Source of the DNA: Rhodospirillaceae bacterium
GTDB taxonomy: Bacteria > Pseudomonadota > Alphaproteobacteria > CACIAM-22H2
Direction: 5' to 3'
Assembly: GCA_027490975.1 (NCBI GenBank)
Contig: JAIXXA010000100.1
Span: 1-48,908, forward strand
DNA length: 48,908 bases
Both the position numbers and the translations under genes were made by a program. This document shows positions 8,226 to 17,117 of the stretch, piece by piece; positions within the stretch are counted from its first letter, which is position 1; every line of letters begins with the position of its first letter. The notes beneath the pieces are model-generated. The model did not search any database and was not told the origin of the DNA. It saw nothing but the letters and a program-made list of their open reading frames with translations.

Positions 8226-10618
8226 AGACCGCGGCGCAACTGGATTATCTCGCCGACATCGAGCGGCGCGTGCTGTGGCTGGCGTCGTGGACGATCCACA
8301 ACGCCAACCATCTGCGCGCAGCGGGCGAAGTCAAAGTCGGCGGCCACCAGGCCTCGTCGGCGTCGCTGGCGACGATCATGACGGCGCTCTATTGCGGGGC
8401 GCTGCGCGGCCAGGACCGCGTGGCGGTGAAGCCGCATGCCTCGCCCATCTTCCACGCGCTGCAATATCTCGCGGGCAACCAGACCCGCGAAAAACTCGAA
8501 AACTTCCGCGGCCTCGGCGGCGCGCAAAGCTATCCCTCGCGCACCAAGGACACCGACGACGTCGATTTTTCGACGGGCTCGGTGGGCTTGGGCGTGGCGC
8601 AGACTCTGTTCTCGTCGCTCGCGCAGGATTACGTGCGCAGCCGCGGCTGGATGAAGGACCGCCAAGAAGGCCGCATGGTGGCCCTCATCGGCGACGCCGA
8701 GATGGACGAGGGCAACATCTACGAAGCCCTCATCGAAGGCTGGAAGCACGGGCTTCGCAATTGCTGGTGGATCGTCGACTACAACCGCCAATCGCTCGAC
8801 GCCGTGATCCGCGAGGGTCTGTGGGAAAAATTCGAGACGATGTTCGCCAATTTCGGCTGGGACGTGGCGATCGTCAAATACGGAGCCCTGCAGGAAGCGG
8901 CCTTTGCCGAGCCCGGCGGCGAGGTGCTGCGCGGCTGGATCGATCGTTGCCCGAACCAGCTTTATTCGGCCCTCGTATTCCAGGGCGGTGCGGCCTGGCG
9001 CAAGCGCCTCGCCGACGAAATCGGCGACCAGGGCCCGGTTTCGCGCCTGCTCGAAAAACGCTCGGACGCCGAGCTTGCCGCCCTCATGGGCAATCTCGGC
9101 GGCCACGATCTGCCGGCATTGCTGGCCGCCTTCGCCAAGGCCGCGACGCACGACCGCCCGACCGTGTTCATCTGCTACACGATCAAAGGCTTCGGCCTGC
9201 CGCTCGCGGGCCACAAAGACAACCACGCCGGCTTGATGACGCCGGCCCAAATGGAAGCCTTCCGCGAAAGCGCCAAAGTGCGGCCCGGCCGCGAATGGGA
9301 CAAATGGGAAGGGGCAACGCTGCCGGCCGACAAGCTGCAGGCCTTCCTCGACGGCACGCCGTTTTTCAGCGCACGCGGGCGAAGGCTTGCGGCCCCCGCA
9401 GTGGCCGTGCCCGAAACGCTGGCCTACCCGGTGCCCGGCGCGAAACCCATCTCGACGCAGATGGGCTTCGGCCAGATCCTCAACGAGATCGCGCGCGAAA
9501 ACAGCCAATTCGCCGACCGCATCGTGACGACGGCCCCGGACGTGACGGTCTCGACCAATCTGGGACCGTGGGTCAATCGCCGCGGGCTGTTCGCGCGCGA
9601 GAAAATGGCCGACATCTTCAAGGCCGAGCGCATCCCCTCCACCTATGCGTGGTCGTTCTCGCCGCAGGGCCAGCATCTCGAACTCGGCATCGCGGAATCG
9701 AATCTGTTTCTGGCGCTGTCGGCCTTCGGCCTGTCGCACGCGATCAACGGCGAGCGGCTTCTGCCGATCGGCACGGTCTACGATCCGTTCATCCTGCGCG
9801 CGGCCGACCAGCTCAACTACGCGTGCTACCAGGATGCGCGCTTCATGCTGGTCGCAACGCCCTCGGGCGTCACGCTCGCCCCCGAGGGCGGGGCGCACCA
9901 GTCGATCGCAACGCCGCTCGTCGGCATGGCGCAGGACGGGCTGTGCGCGTTCGAGCCCGCTTTCGTGGACGAGCTTGCCGTCGCGATGCGCTTCGGCTTC
10001 GACTACATGCAGCGCGACGGCGACAAAAGCGAACCCGACAAGCGCACCTGGCTGCGCGACGACACGGGCGGGTCGATCTATCTGCGCCTGTCCACGCGCC
10101 CGCTCGAACAGCCCAAACGCGCGATGACGCCCGAGCTTGCGCGCAGCATCGTCGATGGCGGCTATTGGCTGCGCAAACCCGGCCCCAACGCCTCGGTCGT
10201 CGTCGCCTACAGCGGTGCGGTCGCGCCCGAGGCCATCGAAGCGGTGGGCCGCATGGGCGAAGACCGGCGCGATATCGGCCTGCTCGCCGTGACCTCGGCC
10301 GATCGCCTGCATGCGGGCTGGTCGGCCGCCCAGCGCGCACGCGAAAACGGCAGCCCGCACGCGCGCGCGCATGTCGAGCGCTTGCTGGGCGAGGTCCCTT
10401 CAGGGGCCGCCATCGTCTCGGTCGTGGACGGCCATCCGGCCACGCTCGCGTGGCTCGGGGCCGTCAACGGGCATCGCATGCGCGCACTCGGCGTCGAACA
10501 TTTCGGCCAGACCGGCACCATCGCCGATCTCTATCGCCACTACGGCATCGATTCCGACGGCATCCTGCGCGCAGCCGAAGCGCTCGCCCCCGGCCGCCCG
10601 CTGCGCCATCGCGCGTGA
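8222..10618 (+). CDS. Homodimeric-type 2-oxoacid dehydrogenase E1 (AceE/MdeB-like)
   Basis: A 798-residue thiamine-diphosphate enzyme of the AceE type, with both transketolase-like halves on one chain. The N-terminal half has 'KPHASPIFHALQYLAG' and the ThDP/Mg motif running from 'GDAEMDEGN' to 'VDYNRQSLD'. The second half has 'QHLELGIAESNLF' with the catalytic-site glutamate region. It is about 90 residues shorter than E. coli AceE and close in size to MdeB, the 2-oxobutyrate dehydrogenase E1 linked to methionine gamma-lyase in pseudomonads. Translational coupling to a threonine dehydratase suggests 2-oxobutyrate as substrate (inference). No E2 or E3 gene is adjacent, so it must borrow them. 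Confidence 0.88.
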   Translation: MKTAAQLDYLADIERRVLWLASWTIHNANHLRAAGEVKVGGHQASSASLATIMTALYCGALRGQDRVAVKPHASPIFHALQYLAGNQTREKLENFRGLGGAQSYPSRTKDTDDVDFSTGSVGLGVAQTLFSSLAQDYVRSRGWMKDRQEGRMVALIGDAEMDEGNIYEALIEGWKHGLRNCWWIVDYNRQSLDAVIREGLWEKFETMFANFGWDVAIVKYGALQEAAFAEPGGEVLRGWIDRCPNQLYSALVFQGGAAWRKRLADEIGDQGPVSRLLEKRSDAELAALMGNLGGHDLPALLAAFAKAATHDRPTVFICYTIKGFGLPLAGHKDNHAGLMTPAQMEAFRESAKVRPGREWDKWEGATLPADKLQAFLDGTPFFSARGRRLAAPAVAVPETLAYPVPGAKPISTQMGFGQILNEIARENSQFADRIVTTAPDVTVSTNLGPWVNRRGLFAREKMADIFKAERIPSTYAWSFSPQGQHLELGIAESNLFLALSAFGLSHAINGERLLPIGTVYDPFILRAADQLNYACYQDARFMLVATPSGVTLAPEGGAHQSIATPLVGMAQDGLCAFEPAFVDELAVAMRFGFDYMQRDGDKSEPDKRTWLRDDTGGSIYLRLSTRPLEQPKRAMTPELARSIVDGGYWLRKPGPNASVVVAYSGAVAPEAIEAVGRMGEDRRDIGLLAVTSADRLHAGWSAAQRARENGSPHARAHVERLLGEVPSGAAIVSVVDGHPATLAWLGAVNGHRMRALGVEHFGQTGTIADLYRHYGIDSDGILRAAEALAPGRPLRHRA

Positions 10619-10627
10619 GCGGCTGAT

Positions 10628-11593
10628 CTACGAAGCTGCGACGCGCACGACGGCACTGCCGCACTTGCGTCGGCTCGCGACCAGGATATGCGCCTCGGGC
10701 AAACGTTCGAACGGCAGGACGCTGCCGACGACCGGCCGAAACGCGCCCGCCTCGGCCAGGCGCGCCAACTCGGCGACGTCCGCGATACGCTCGGGTGCCG
10801 GACCGGCAATCGCGCGTTTGGTCCCGATGCGGCGTTGGAACATACCTTTGAGATCGGCAGCGATCGCAAGATAGCGGCCGCCCTCGTCGAGCAGCTTCGC
10901 GCAGCGCGCGAAGTCCGACGCGCCGACCGTGTCGGCAACCACGTCGAACGTTTCGCCGATCTCGTGGAAATCCACCGCTTCGCGGTCGATCGCGACGGCA
11001 GCGCCAAGCGACCGGACCAGATCGTGGTTGGCGGCACGCGTCACGGCCGTGACGACGGCGCCGCGCCGACGGGCAAGTTGCACCATCGCCGAGCCGACCG
11101 CCCCCGCCGCTCCGAGCACGAGGACCCGCGCGCCGGGCGCAAGATCGGCCCGACGCAGAAAATGCAGCGCCGCGGTGCCGCCGAAACACAGGCTTGCCGC
11201 TTCCTCGAACGACAGATTTTCGGGCTTGCGCACCAAGGCCGCATCCGCGCGCATCGTGCGGTATTCGGCATGGCAGCCTATCGCGATGCCGGGAAAACCC
11301 ACGACCGCATCGCCCGGCGCAAACGACGCCACGCCGCCCCCAACCGCATCGACGACGCCCGAGAATTCCGCCCCCAGCACCGGCTGGCGCGGCCGCCGCA
11401 GCCCGAAGGCAAGACGCCCGAACAAGCCGAAGCCGCGCGGCATCTCGAGGCTGCGGATGCGCCAATCGGCCGACGATACCGTCGTCGCAACGATGCGTAC
11501 GCGCACCTCGCCTGCTTTGGGAACCGGCCGCGCGACGGTTTCGAGCGTCAACCGGTCGGGCGCGCCGTAGGCACGGCACATCCAGGCCCGCAT
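10628..11593 (-). CDS. Zinc-independent MDR-family NAD(P)H:quinone reductase-like oxidoreductase
   Basis: A 321-residue medium-chain dehydrogenase/reductase. The catalytic GroES-like domain has 'PVLGAEFSGVVDAVG', and the nucleotide-binding domain has 'VLVLGAAGAVGSAMVQLARR'. The zinc-binding cysteine cluster of alcohol dehydrogenases is absent, as in quinone reductases and enoyl reductases. The substrate is unknown. The frame can be extended to a GTG at 11632, but similarity starts at the ATG at 11593 ('MRAWMCRAYGAPDRL'), which also gives a more usual length. It follows pmbA closely on the same strand and converges with the E1 gene (9-bp gap). Confidence 0.85.
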   Translation of the reverse strand: MRAWMCRAYGAPDRLTLETVARPVPKAGEVRVRIVATTVSSADWRIRSLEMPRGFGLFGRLAFGLRRPRQPVLGAEFSGVVDAVGGGVASFAPGDAVVGFPGIAIGCHAEYRTMRADAALVRKPENLSFEEAASLCFGGTAALHFLRRADLAPGARVLVLGAAGAVGSAMVQLARRRGAVVTAVTRAANHDLVRSLGAAVAIDREAVDFHEIGETFDVVADTVGASDFARCAKLLDEGGRYLAIAADLKGMFQRRIGTKRAIAGPAPERIADVAELARLAEAGAFRPVVGSVLPFERLPEAHILVASRRKCGSAVVRVAAS

Positions 11594-11639
11594 GACGGGC
11601 TGTCTTGCATCAGACGAAGGCGGCAGCGACACGCGCGCG

Positions 11640-12983
11640 TCAGCGCCCGGCGATCGTGCAGCCGTCGATGCGCAAGGTGGGCGCGTCGGCGCCGTGGCGG
11701 AACACGAGATCGTCGGCGGGCGTGGTGTTCATGAACATCTCGACGAGGTTGCCGGCGACCGTCACTTCGCTGACCGGGTACGTCAATTCGCCGTCTTCGA
11801 TCATGAAGCCGGCCGCACCCCGGCTGTAGTCGCCGGTGACGCCGTTGACCCCCATGCCGATGAACTCGGTCACGTAGAGGCCGCGCTTGATGTCTTTCAG
11901 CATCGCGGCGCGCGAGAGGCTGCCCGCTTCCATGTAAATGTTCGACGTGGACGGGCTCGGCGGCGACGACGTGCCGCGCGCGGCATGGCCCGTCGAGACG
12001 AGGCCCAATTGGCGCGCCGAGCGCAGATCGAGCACCCAGCTCGTGAGCACGCCCTTGTCGATGAGGTTGCGGCGCTGGGGCGCGATGCCCTCGCCATCGA
12101 CGGGCTTCGAGGCGAGGCCCCGCTTGCGGAACGGGTCTTCGACGATGGTGATGCCGGGGCCGAACACCGCCGCATTCATCTTGGTCTTGAGGAAGCTCGT
12201 GCCGCGCGCGATCGACGTGCCGTTGATGGCACTCGTGAAATGCCGCAGCAGGCTGCCCGACACGCGGCTGTCGAGCACGATGGGGAGTTTGCAGGTTTCG
12301 ATCTTGCGCGGATTGAGGCGGCGCACGGCACGCATCCCCGCCTCGCGCCCGATCTTGGCCGGATCGTCGAGGTCGGCGGCGTGCACGGAAGACGACCAAT
12401 CGTAGTCGCGCTCCATGCCCGTGCCCTCGCCCGCGATGACCGAGGCCGAAAAGGAATGCGACGAGCGGCCGTATTCGGCGGCAAACCCGTTCGATGCGAC
12501 AAGGGCCACACGGCTCATGCCCCAGCTCGCTTCGGCACCGTCGGAATTGGTCACACCTTTGACCGCGAGAGCGGTTTCTTCGGCCGCCGCCGCGCGCGCC
12601 ATGAGTTCTTCGGCCGACGGCTCCACCGGATCGACAAGATCGAGATCGGGAAACTCGCGCGCAATGGCGCCAGCGTCGGCAATGCCGCAATAGGGATCTT
12701 CGGGCGCTTGGGCCGCCATTGCGACCGCGCGCTCGACGAGGCCCGCGAGCGCCTTTTGCGAACGGTCGTTCGACGACACGATGGCCTGGCGCTTGCCGAT
12801 CAGCACGCGCAGACCCAGATCGTAGCCTTCGGCGCGTTCGAGCTTTTCGAGCTTGCCCAAACGGCGTGCATGGCTCACCGAAATGCCTTCGACGAACACC
12901 GCGTCGGCGTCGGTCGCACCGGCGCGCTTGGCCTTGGCGATGAGGTCGCCCAGAAGATCGAGCGTCGAAGCGGTCTTTTCCAT
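11640..12983 (-). CDS. pmbA: TldE/PmbA family protease component
   Basis: A 447-residue PmbA/TldE protein. It has the N-terminal 'DADAVFVEG' strand, 'LGLRVLIGKRQAIVSSND', a central 'LPIVLDSRVSGSLLRHF', and the glycine-rich C-terminal region 'GDYSRGAAGFMIEDGELTYPVSEVTVAGN' in family order (residue blocks named here, not one motif). As expected for the TldE partner, no HExxH zinc motif is visible; that motif sits on TldD, which is not in this window. TldD/TldE act together in cytosolic peptide maturation and degradation. It lies 12 bases downstream of the bactofilin-like membrane gene. Confidence 0.93.
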   Translation of the reverse strand: MEKTASTLDLLGDLIAKAKRAGATDADAVFVEGISVSHARRLGKLEKLERAEGYDLGLRVLIGKRQAIVSSNDRSQKALAGLVERAVAMAAQAPEDPYCGIADAGAIAREFPDLDLVDPVEPSAEELMARAAAAEETALAVKGVTNSDGAEASWGMSRVALVASNGFAAEYGRSSHSFSASVIAGEGTGMERDYDWSSSVHAADLDDPAKIGREAGMRAVRRLNPRKIETCKLPIVLDSRVSGSLLRHFTSAINGTSIARGTSFLKTKMNAAVFGPGITIVEDPFRKRGLASKPVDGEGIAPQRRNLIDKGVLTSWVLDLRSARQLGLVSTGHAARGTSSPPSPSTSNIYMEAGSLSRAAMLKDIKRGLYVTEFIGMGVNGVTGDYSRGAAGFMIEDGELTYPVSEVTVAGNLVEMFMNTTPADDLVFRHGADAPTLRIDGCTIAGR

Positions 12984-12995
12984 GAAACCCTGTTC

Positions 12996-13973
12996 CTATC
13001 GCATGCGCCGGTTGATCTCGCGTGCAGCAGCCCCGAGGCCGAACACGAAGGCGGCCGCCAGAACGACGGTGCCTGCCACAGGGATATGGCGCAAGGCCGC
13101 CAGCGCCACAAGCCCGGCAACAACGGCGGTCAAACGCCAGAGCAGTGCCGGGTTTTCCCTGCGCCCGAGCAGCGCCAAGCCCCCGGTCCCAACCGCGGAA
13201 GCTGCGACCGCGTAGCCAAGCCCGAGACCGAAGCCGAGCGCCAAGATCAAAGCGCCCGCCAGCGGCAAACCCACGAGGGTTACGGCCGACAGCAGAATCA
13301 AGAACGGCAGCCCGAACACGAGACAAAGCCCCCAGAACAGCACCGCCCCCGTGCGCGCGGCGATCGCGGTCGCACACGCTGCAACAAACCCAGGCGCGAA
13401 TGCCGCCAGCAGCAGGGCAACCGCCCATACCGCGAGCGTAAAGCCCCAGCGCAGGATGGCGCCGACATATCCGAGCAACGCATCGACCGCATTGGCCATG
13501 TCGCCCGGCGCATAGACGACCCCGCCGGCAATCTCGGCCAAAGCGTGGATCAGCGGCGGGTCGGGCGACCACACGCGCAATTTGCCGGCAATGCGCGTAT
13601 TGGGGCCGACCACGACGCGGCCTGCCGCAACCGAAACGTCGCCGCCCGCCGCGATGTCGAGCACCACGTCGCCGCCCGCCGCCCACACGCGCTGGGCATA
13701 GCGCCCGGCCATGGCGATCTCGCCGCCGAACAGAAACACGTTGCGTTTGACCGCCGTGGCCGCCCCGATGCCGATGCTGGCCCCGGTCGCCACAAGATCG
13801 CCCGCAATCTCGGCCTCGACCGCGATGCGCCCGCCCGCAAGCGTGACGTCGCCCTCGATGATCCCCTGCACGTCGATCATCGGCGCCATGCGCGCAATGT
13901 CGGATGCGGCGGCGGGTATCGGCGCGAAGGCCAGCCCTGCGGCGGCAAAAATGGCCGCCGCCGCGCGCCTCAT
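12996..13973 (-). CDS. Membrane protein with an N-terminal polymer-forming (bactofilin-like) repeat domain
   Basis: A 325-residue protein with a signal peptide (residues 1-23, ending AAA-S). About 120 residues follow of short glycine/valine-rich turns ('[11 protein letters not shown]', '[12 protein letters not shown]', '[14 protein letters not shown]') typical of right-handed beta-helix or bactofilin-like domains. The C-terminal half (from about residue 170) has five or so hydrophobic spans. The ATG at 13973 overlaps the ubiD stop (ATGA), so it is translationally coupled to ubiD, and pmbA follows 12 bases later. The function is unknown. The repeat domain probably faces the periplasm if the signal peptide is cleaved. 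Confidence 0.8.
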   Translation of the reverse strand: MRRAAAAIFAAAGLAFAPIPAAASDIARMAPMIDVQGIIEGDVTLAGGRIAVEAEIAGDLVATGASIGIGAATAVKRNVFLFGGEIAMAGRYAQRVWAAGGDVVLDIAAGGDVSVAAGRVVVGPNTRIAGKLRVWSPDPPLIHALAEIAGGVVYAPGDMANAVDALLGYVGAILRWGFTLAVWAVALLLAAFAPGFVAACATAIAARTGAVLFWGLCLVFGLPFLILLSAVTLVGLPLAGALILALGFGLGLGYAVAASAVGTGGLALLGRRENPALLWRLTAVVAGLVALAALRHIPVAGTVVLAAAFVFGLGAAAREINRRMR

Positions 13974-15487
13974 TTCCAGATCGCCTTGCCGCTGCCGGGC
14001 AGGCCGAGCTTGGCCCATTTTTTGGTGACCGTCTCGACCACGTCGTCCGACATGCGGATCTTTTCGCCCCATTCGCGGTGCGTCTCGGGCGGCCATTTGT
14101 TCGTGGCGTCGAGCCCGATCTTGGAACCGAGCCCGCTTTCGGGGCTCGCGAAATCGAGATAGTCGATGGGCGTGCCTTCGATCACCGTGATGTCGCGCGC
14201 CGGGTCCATGCGCGTGGACATGGCCCACATCACGTCTTTCCAGTCGCGCGCGTCGATGTCGTCGTCCACGACGATGACCCACTTCGTGTACATGAACTGG
14301 CGCAGATAGCTCCACACGCCGAGCATCACGCGCTTGGCGTGGCCCGGATAGGCTTTCTTCATCGACACGACGGCGATGCGGTAGGAGCAGCCTTCCGGCG
14401 GCAGCCAGAAATCGACGATCTCGGGGAATTGCTGGCGCAGCAACGGCACGAACACGTCGTTGAGCGCTTCGCCCAAGACCGAGGGCTCGTCGGGCGGCCG
14501 GCCGGTGAAGGTCGAAAGATAGATCGGGTTGCGGCGCATCGTGATCGCGCTCACCGTGAAGACCGGGAATTTTTCGACCGAATTGTAGTAGCCCGTGTGG
14601 TCGCCGTACGGGCCTTCGTCGCCGTATTCGTCGAGGCTCACATGGCCTTCGAGCACGATCTCGGCCTCTGCCGGCACTTTGAGCGGCACGGTTTTGCAAT
14701 CCACAAGCTCGACGCGTTTGCCGCGCAAGAGGCCTGCGAACTGGTATTCCGACAGCGTGTCGGGCACAGGGGTTACGGCCGCCAGGATCGTGCCGGGATC
14801 CGCACCCAGCACCACGGCCGCCGGCAGCGGCTCGGCCTTGCCGGCCTTTTTCCAGCGCTGATGGTGCTGGGCGCCGCCGCGATGTTTGAGCCAACGCATC
14901 AAAGTGCGGTCGCGGCCCAACAGCTGCATGCGGTAGATGCCGAGATTGAAACCGTCTTCGCGCTTGTCGCCGGGGCCTTTGGTGACGACCAAGGGCCACG
15001 TGATCAGAGGGGCCGGCTCGCCCGGCCAGCAGGTCTGGATCGGCAGGCTGCCGAGATCGATCGCGTCGCCCGTCAGCACGATCTCCTGGCACGGGGCCGT
15101 GCCGAACAGGCGCGTGGACGGCTTCATCGACAGAACCGTCTTGGCGAGCGGCACAAGCTCGAGCGCTTCGCGCCACCCCTCGGGCGGCTGCGGCTGGCGC
15201 AGGAAGGCGAGCGTTTCGCCCACTTCGCGCAATTGATGCGGCTCGCGGTCCATGCCCCAGGCCACGCGCTCGACCGTGCCGAACAGGTTGACGAGCACCG
15301 GGATCGGCGAGACCGAGCCGTCGGCCTTCACGGGCTTTTCGAACAGCACGGCCGGACCGCCTTCGGCGAGCAGCCGCGTCTGGATTTCGGTCATCTCGAG
15401 GACGGTCGAAACGGGTTCGGAAACCCGCACCAGCCGTCCGGTTTTTTCCAGGCGATCGATGAAATCGCGCAGCGACGCATAAGCCAT
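13970..15487 (-). CDS. ubiD: UbiD-family decarboxylase (4-hydroxy-3-polyprenylbenzoate decarboxylase)
   Basis: A 505-residue UbiD enzyme, which decarboxylates the polyprenyl-hydroxybenzoate intermediate of ubiquinone synthesis using prenylated FMN. '[20 protein letters not shown]' contains the conserved Glu/Asp-rich active-site loop, and '[15 protein letters not shown]' and 'STRMDPARD' are typical C-terminal family blocks. Its length matches E. coli UbiD (497). UbiX, which makes the cofactor, is not in this window. ubiA lies about 2.3 kb away on the same strand, consistent with the ubiquinone role. It is divergent from the 2OG-oxygenase-like gene with an 83-bp shared promoter region. Confidence 0.95.
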   Translation of the reverse strand: MAYASLRDFIDRLEKTGRLVRVSEPVSTVLEMTEIQTRLLAEGGPAVLFEKPVKADGSVSPIPVLVNLFGTVERVAWGMDREPHQLREVGETLAFLRQPQPPEGWREALELVPLAKTVLSMKPSTRLFGTAPCQEIVLTGDAIDLGSLPIQTCWPGEPAPLITWPLVVTKGPGDKREDGFNLGIYRMQLLGRDRTLMRWLKHRGGAQHHQRWKKAGKAEPLPAAVVLGADPGTILAAVTPVPDTLSEYQFAGLLRGKRVELVDCKTVPLKVPAEAEIVLEGHVSLDEYGDEGPYGDHTGYYNSVEKFPVFTVSAITMRRNPIYLSTFTGRPPDEPSVLGEALNDVFVPLLRQQFPEIVDFWLPPEGCSYRIAVVSMKKAYPGHAKRVMLGVWSYLRQFMYTKWVIVVDDDIDARDWKDVMWAMSTRMDPARDITVIEGTPIDYLDFASPESGLGSKIGLDATNKWPPETHREWGEKIRMSDDVVETVTKKWAKLGLPGSGKAIWK

Positions 15488-15570
15488 GGCCTCTATATAG
15501 AGCGCCCCGCGGCGCCCGCCAATCGCGCGATGGTGCGGGCCGCACGGCTTCGGCTAAGGTCGCTTTGCCC

Positions 15571-16248
15571 ATGCGTCGATTCCCCGCCGAGTTTTCCGAG
15601 CTTTTGAAGCCGCGCGCCGTCCGGCATGGCGGCGGGCCGTTTTTCGCGGCGAGCGACCTCGTCGATCCCGCGACCGCCGCGGCTGCGTTTGCGCTGCTCG
15701 AGCGGCATCTGGCCCCTGCCCTCAAGCCGCTCGTGCGCGCGATCCCGCCCGAGACGATCACCAACCAGACGCGCAACTACCAAGAACGCCTGCCCAAGAC
15801 CGTGCGCAATCGCGCCGCCGACATCGACGGCACGCGCAGCAAAGCCGCCAAGCTTGCGGCCCGGATCGGGCTTGGCGAGATGCTGTCCTCGCCGAGCTAT
15901 CTTGCATTCGCCGAAAAGCTCGCGGGGCGCAAACTCGATCCCGCCTTCGGCCGCCAGGTGCTGCGCTACGGGCCCGGCGACTATGCGGGCCCGCACACCG
16001 ACCATCACCCCGAAGAGCCGCGCGCACGCGACGGCTATTTCGACCTGCATCTGAGTTTTTCGAACGCGGCCGCCGCGCGCCAATTGCTGGTCTATGCGCA
16101 GGCTGGCCATTTGGATCGCGCGGTCGACGTGGCAGGCACAGCTACGATCGCAGCATATCGCCTGCCCTTCTGGCACTACACGACGCCCCTCGAGGGCAAG
16201 CCCGACGCCGCGCGCTGGGTCGTCCTCGGCACGTTTCTGTACGCGTGA
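15571..16248 (+). CDS. 2OG-Fe(II) oxygenase-like protein
   Basis: A 225-residue protein. Its core has 'YGPGDYAGPHTDHHPEE', giving a His-x-Asp pair at residues 142 and 144. A distal histidine sits in 'RLPFWHYTTPL' (H202), followed by an arginine at 215. That is the order of iron and 2-oxoglutarate ligands in double-stranded beta-helix dioxygenases, so a hydroxylase function is likely, but the substrate is unknown. An in-frame TTG at 15565 exists; ATG at 15571 is preferred. It is divergent from ubiD, which raises but does not prove a link to quinone ring modification. Confidence 0.65.
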   Translation: MRRFPAEFSELLKPRAVRHGGGPFFAASDLVDPATAAAAFALLERHLAPALKPLVRAIPPETITNQTRNYQERLPKTVRNRAADIDGTRSKAAKLAARIGLGEMLSSPSYLAFAEKLAGRKLDPAFGRQVLRYGPGDYAGPHTDHHPEEPRARDGYFDLHLSFSNAAAARQLLVYAQAGHLDRAVDVAGTATIAAYRLPFWHYTTPLEGKPDAARWVVLGTFLYA

Positions 16249-16271
16249 GGGCTTTCTACGCGTGAAGCCGC

Positions 16272-17051
16272 TTACTTCGCGGGAACCTTGGCGCCGATCT
16301 TGTCGGCGAGGCCCTTGAGGGCTTGCGGGTCGAGATCGGCCCAGTTGGCGGCGGGCTCGGCCGGCAGGTCTTTTTCGTAGTAGCCCCATTTGCCGAATTC
16401 GGCGAAGCGCGCGGGCACCACCTCGTGCGTTTCGGGCAGCACCTTGTAGCAGCGCCCGTCGCGGCCCAACAAAGGGATCGGCCGCTTCCAGCGCGTGAAG
16501 GTGCGGCGCATGTTGGCCGAATGCTCTTTGTTGGCGTCGAATTCGTCCATGTCGTATTCGAACAGTAGCTCGTAGGCGGCCACGAACTCGTCGATGAAAC
16601 GCAGATTGACGATCTGCAGATGCGACTGCACCCAGCAGCGATCCTCGAACGTCCAGAACACCGACATGCCGATGAAATCGCGCTCGCGCGTGATGTAGGG
16701 GAAAAACGGGAAGGTGCGGCACGAAACCGAACGGTTCTCGCGCTCGCAGAAGCGGGCACCCTTGCATTCGATGGCGCGGCAGTCTTCGTGCAGATCGGAG
16801 AGTTCCTTCTCCGTCGCTTTGTCCTTCACTTCGAATTCGTGCCAAAGATCCGTGCGGCTTTGCAGCAGATTCCATTCGTGTTTGTCGACGATCGGAATCG
16901 CCACGTCGGTCGAGCAGCAGATGGGCGCACCGCCGTTGTGCTCGCCGCATTTGGCGCCGCAGTCGAATGCCGAGACCGGCGCCATGAACATCTTGTAGAT
17001 GCGTTCATAGACTTCGGGCGAAGCTTGTTTGGGCTGATGTTTGCGCGGCAT
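16272..17051 (-). CDS. Cysteine-rich cytosolic protein of unknown function
   Basis: A 259-residue protein without signal peptide or membrane span. It carries cysteines at residues 31, 35, 45, 46, 91, 96, 102 and 111, in blocks 'DCGAKCG', 'PICCST', 'DCRAIECKGARFC' and 'SVSCRTFPFFPYI'. The CxxxC...CC arrangement followed by four spaced cysteines resembles YkgJ-type cysteine-cluster proteins and suggests a bound Fe-S cluster or zinc. The C-terminal half is rich in aromatic residues. The start at 17051 (MPRKHQ) is chosen over the upstream ATG at 17081 because the extension looks non-coding. It lies on the same strand as, and 66 bases after, the ETF-type methyltransferase gene. Confidence 0.7.
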   Translation of the reverse strand: MPRKHQPKQASPEVYERIYKMFMAPVSAFDCGAKCGEHNGGAPICCSTDVAIPIVDKHEWNLLQSRTDLWHEFEVKDKATEKELSDLHEDCRAIECKGARFCERENRSVSCRTFPFFPYITRERDFIGMSVFWTFEDRCWVQSHLQIVNLRFIDEFVAAYELLFEYDMDEFDANKEHSANMRRTFTRWKRPIPLLGRDGRCYKVLPETHEVVPARFAEFGKWGYYEKDLPAEPAANWADLDPQALKGLADKIGAKVPAK

Positions 17052-17117
17052 GGGACGAGGACTATAGGCAGGCCATCGCAAGCCCGACCAGACGGCGCTT
17101 TGCGCGCCGACGCAGTT

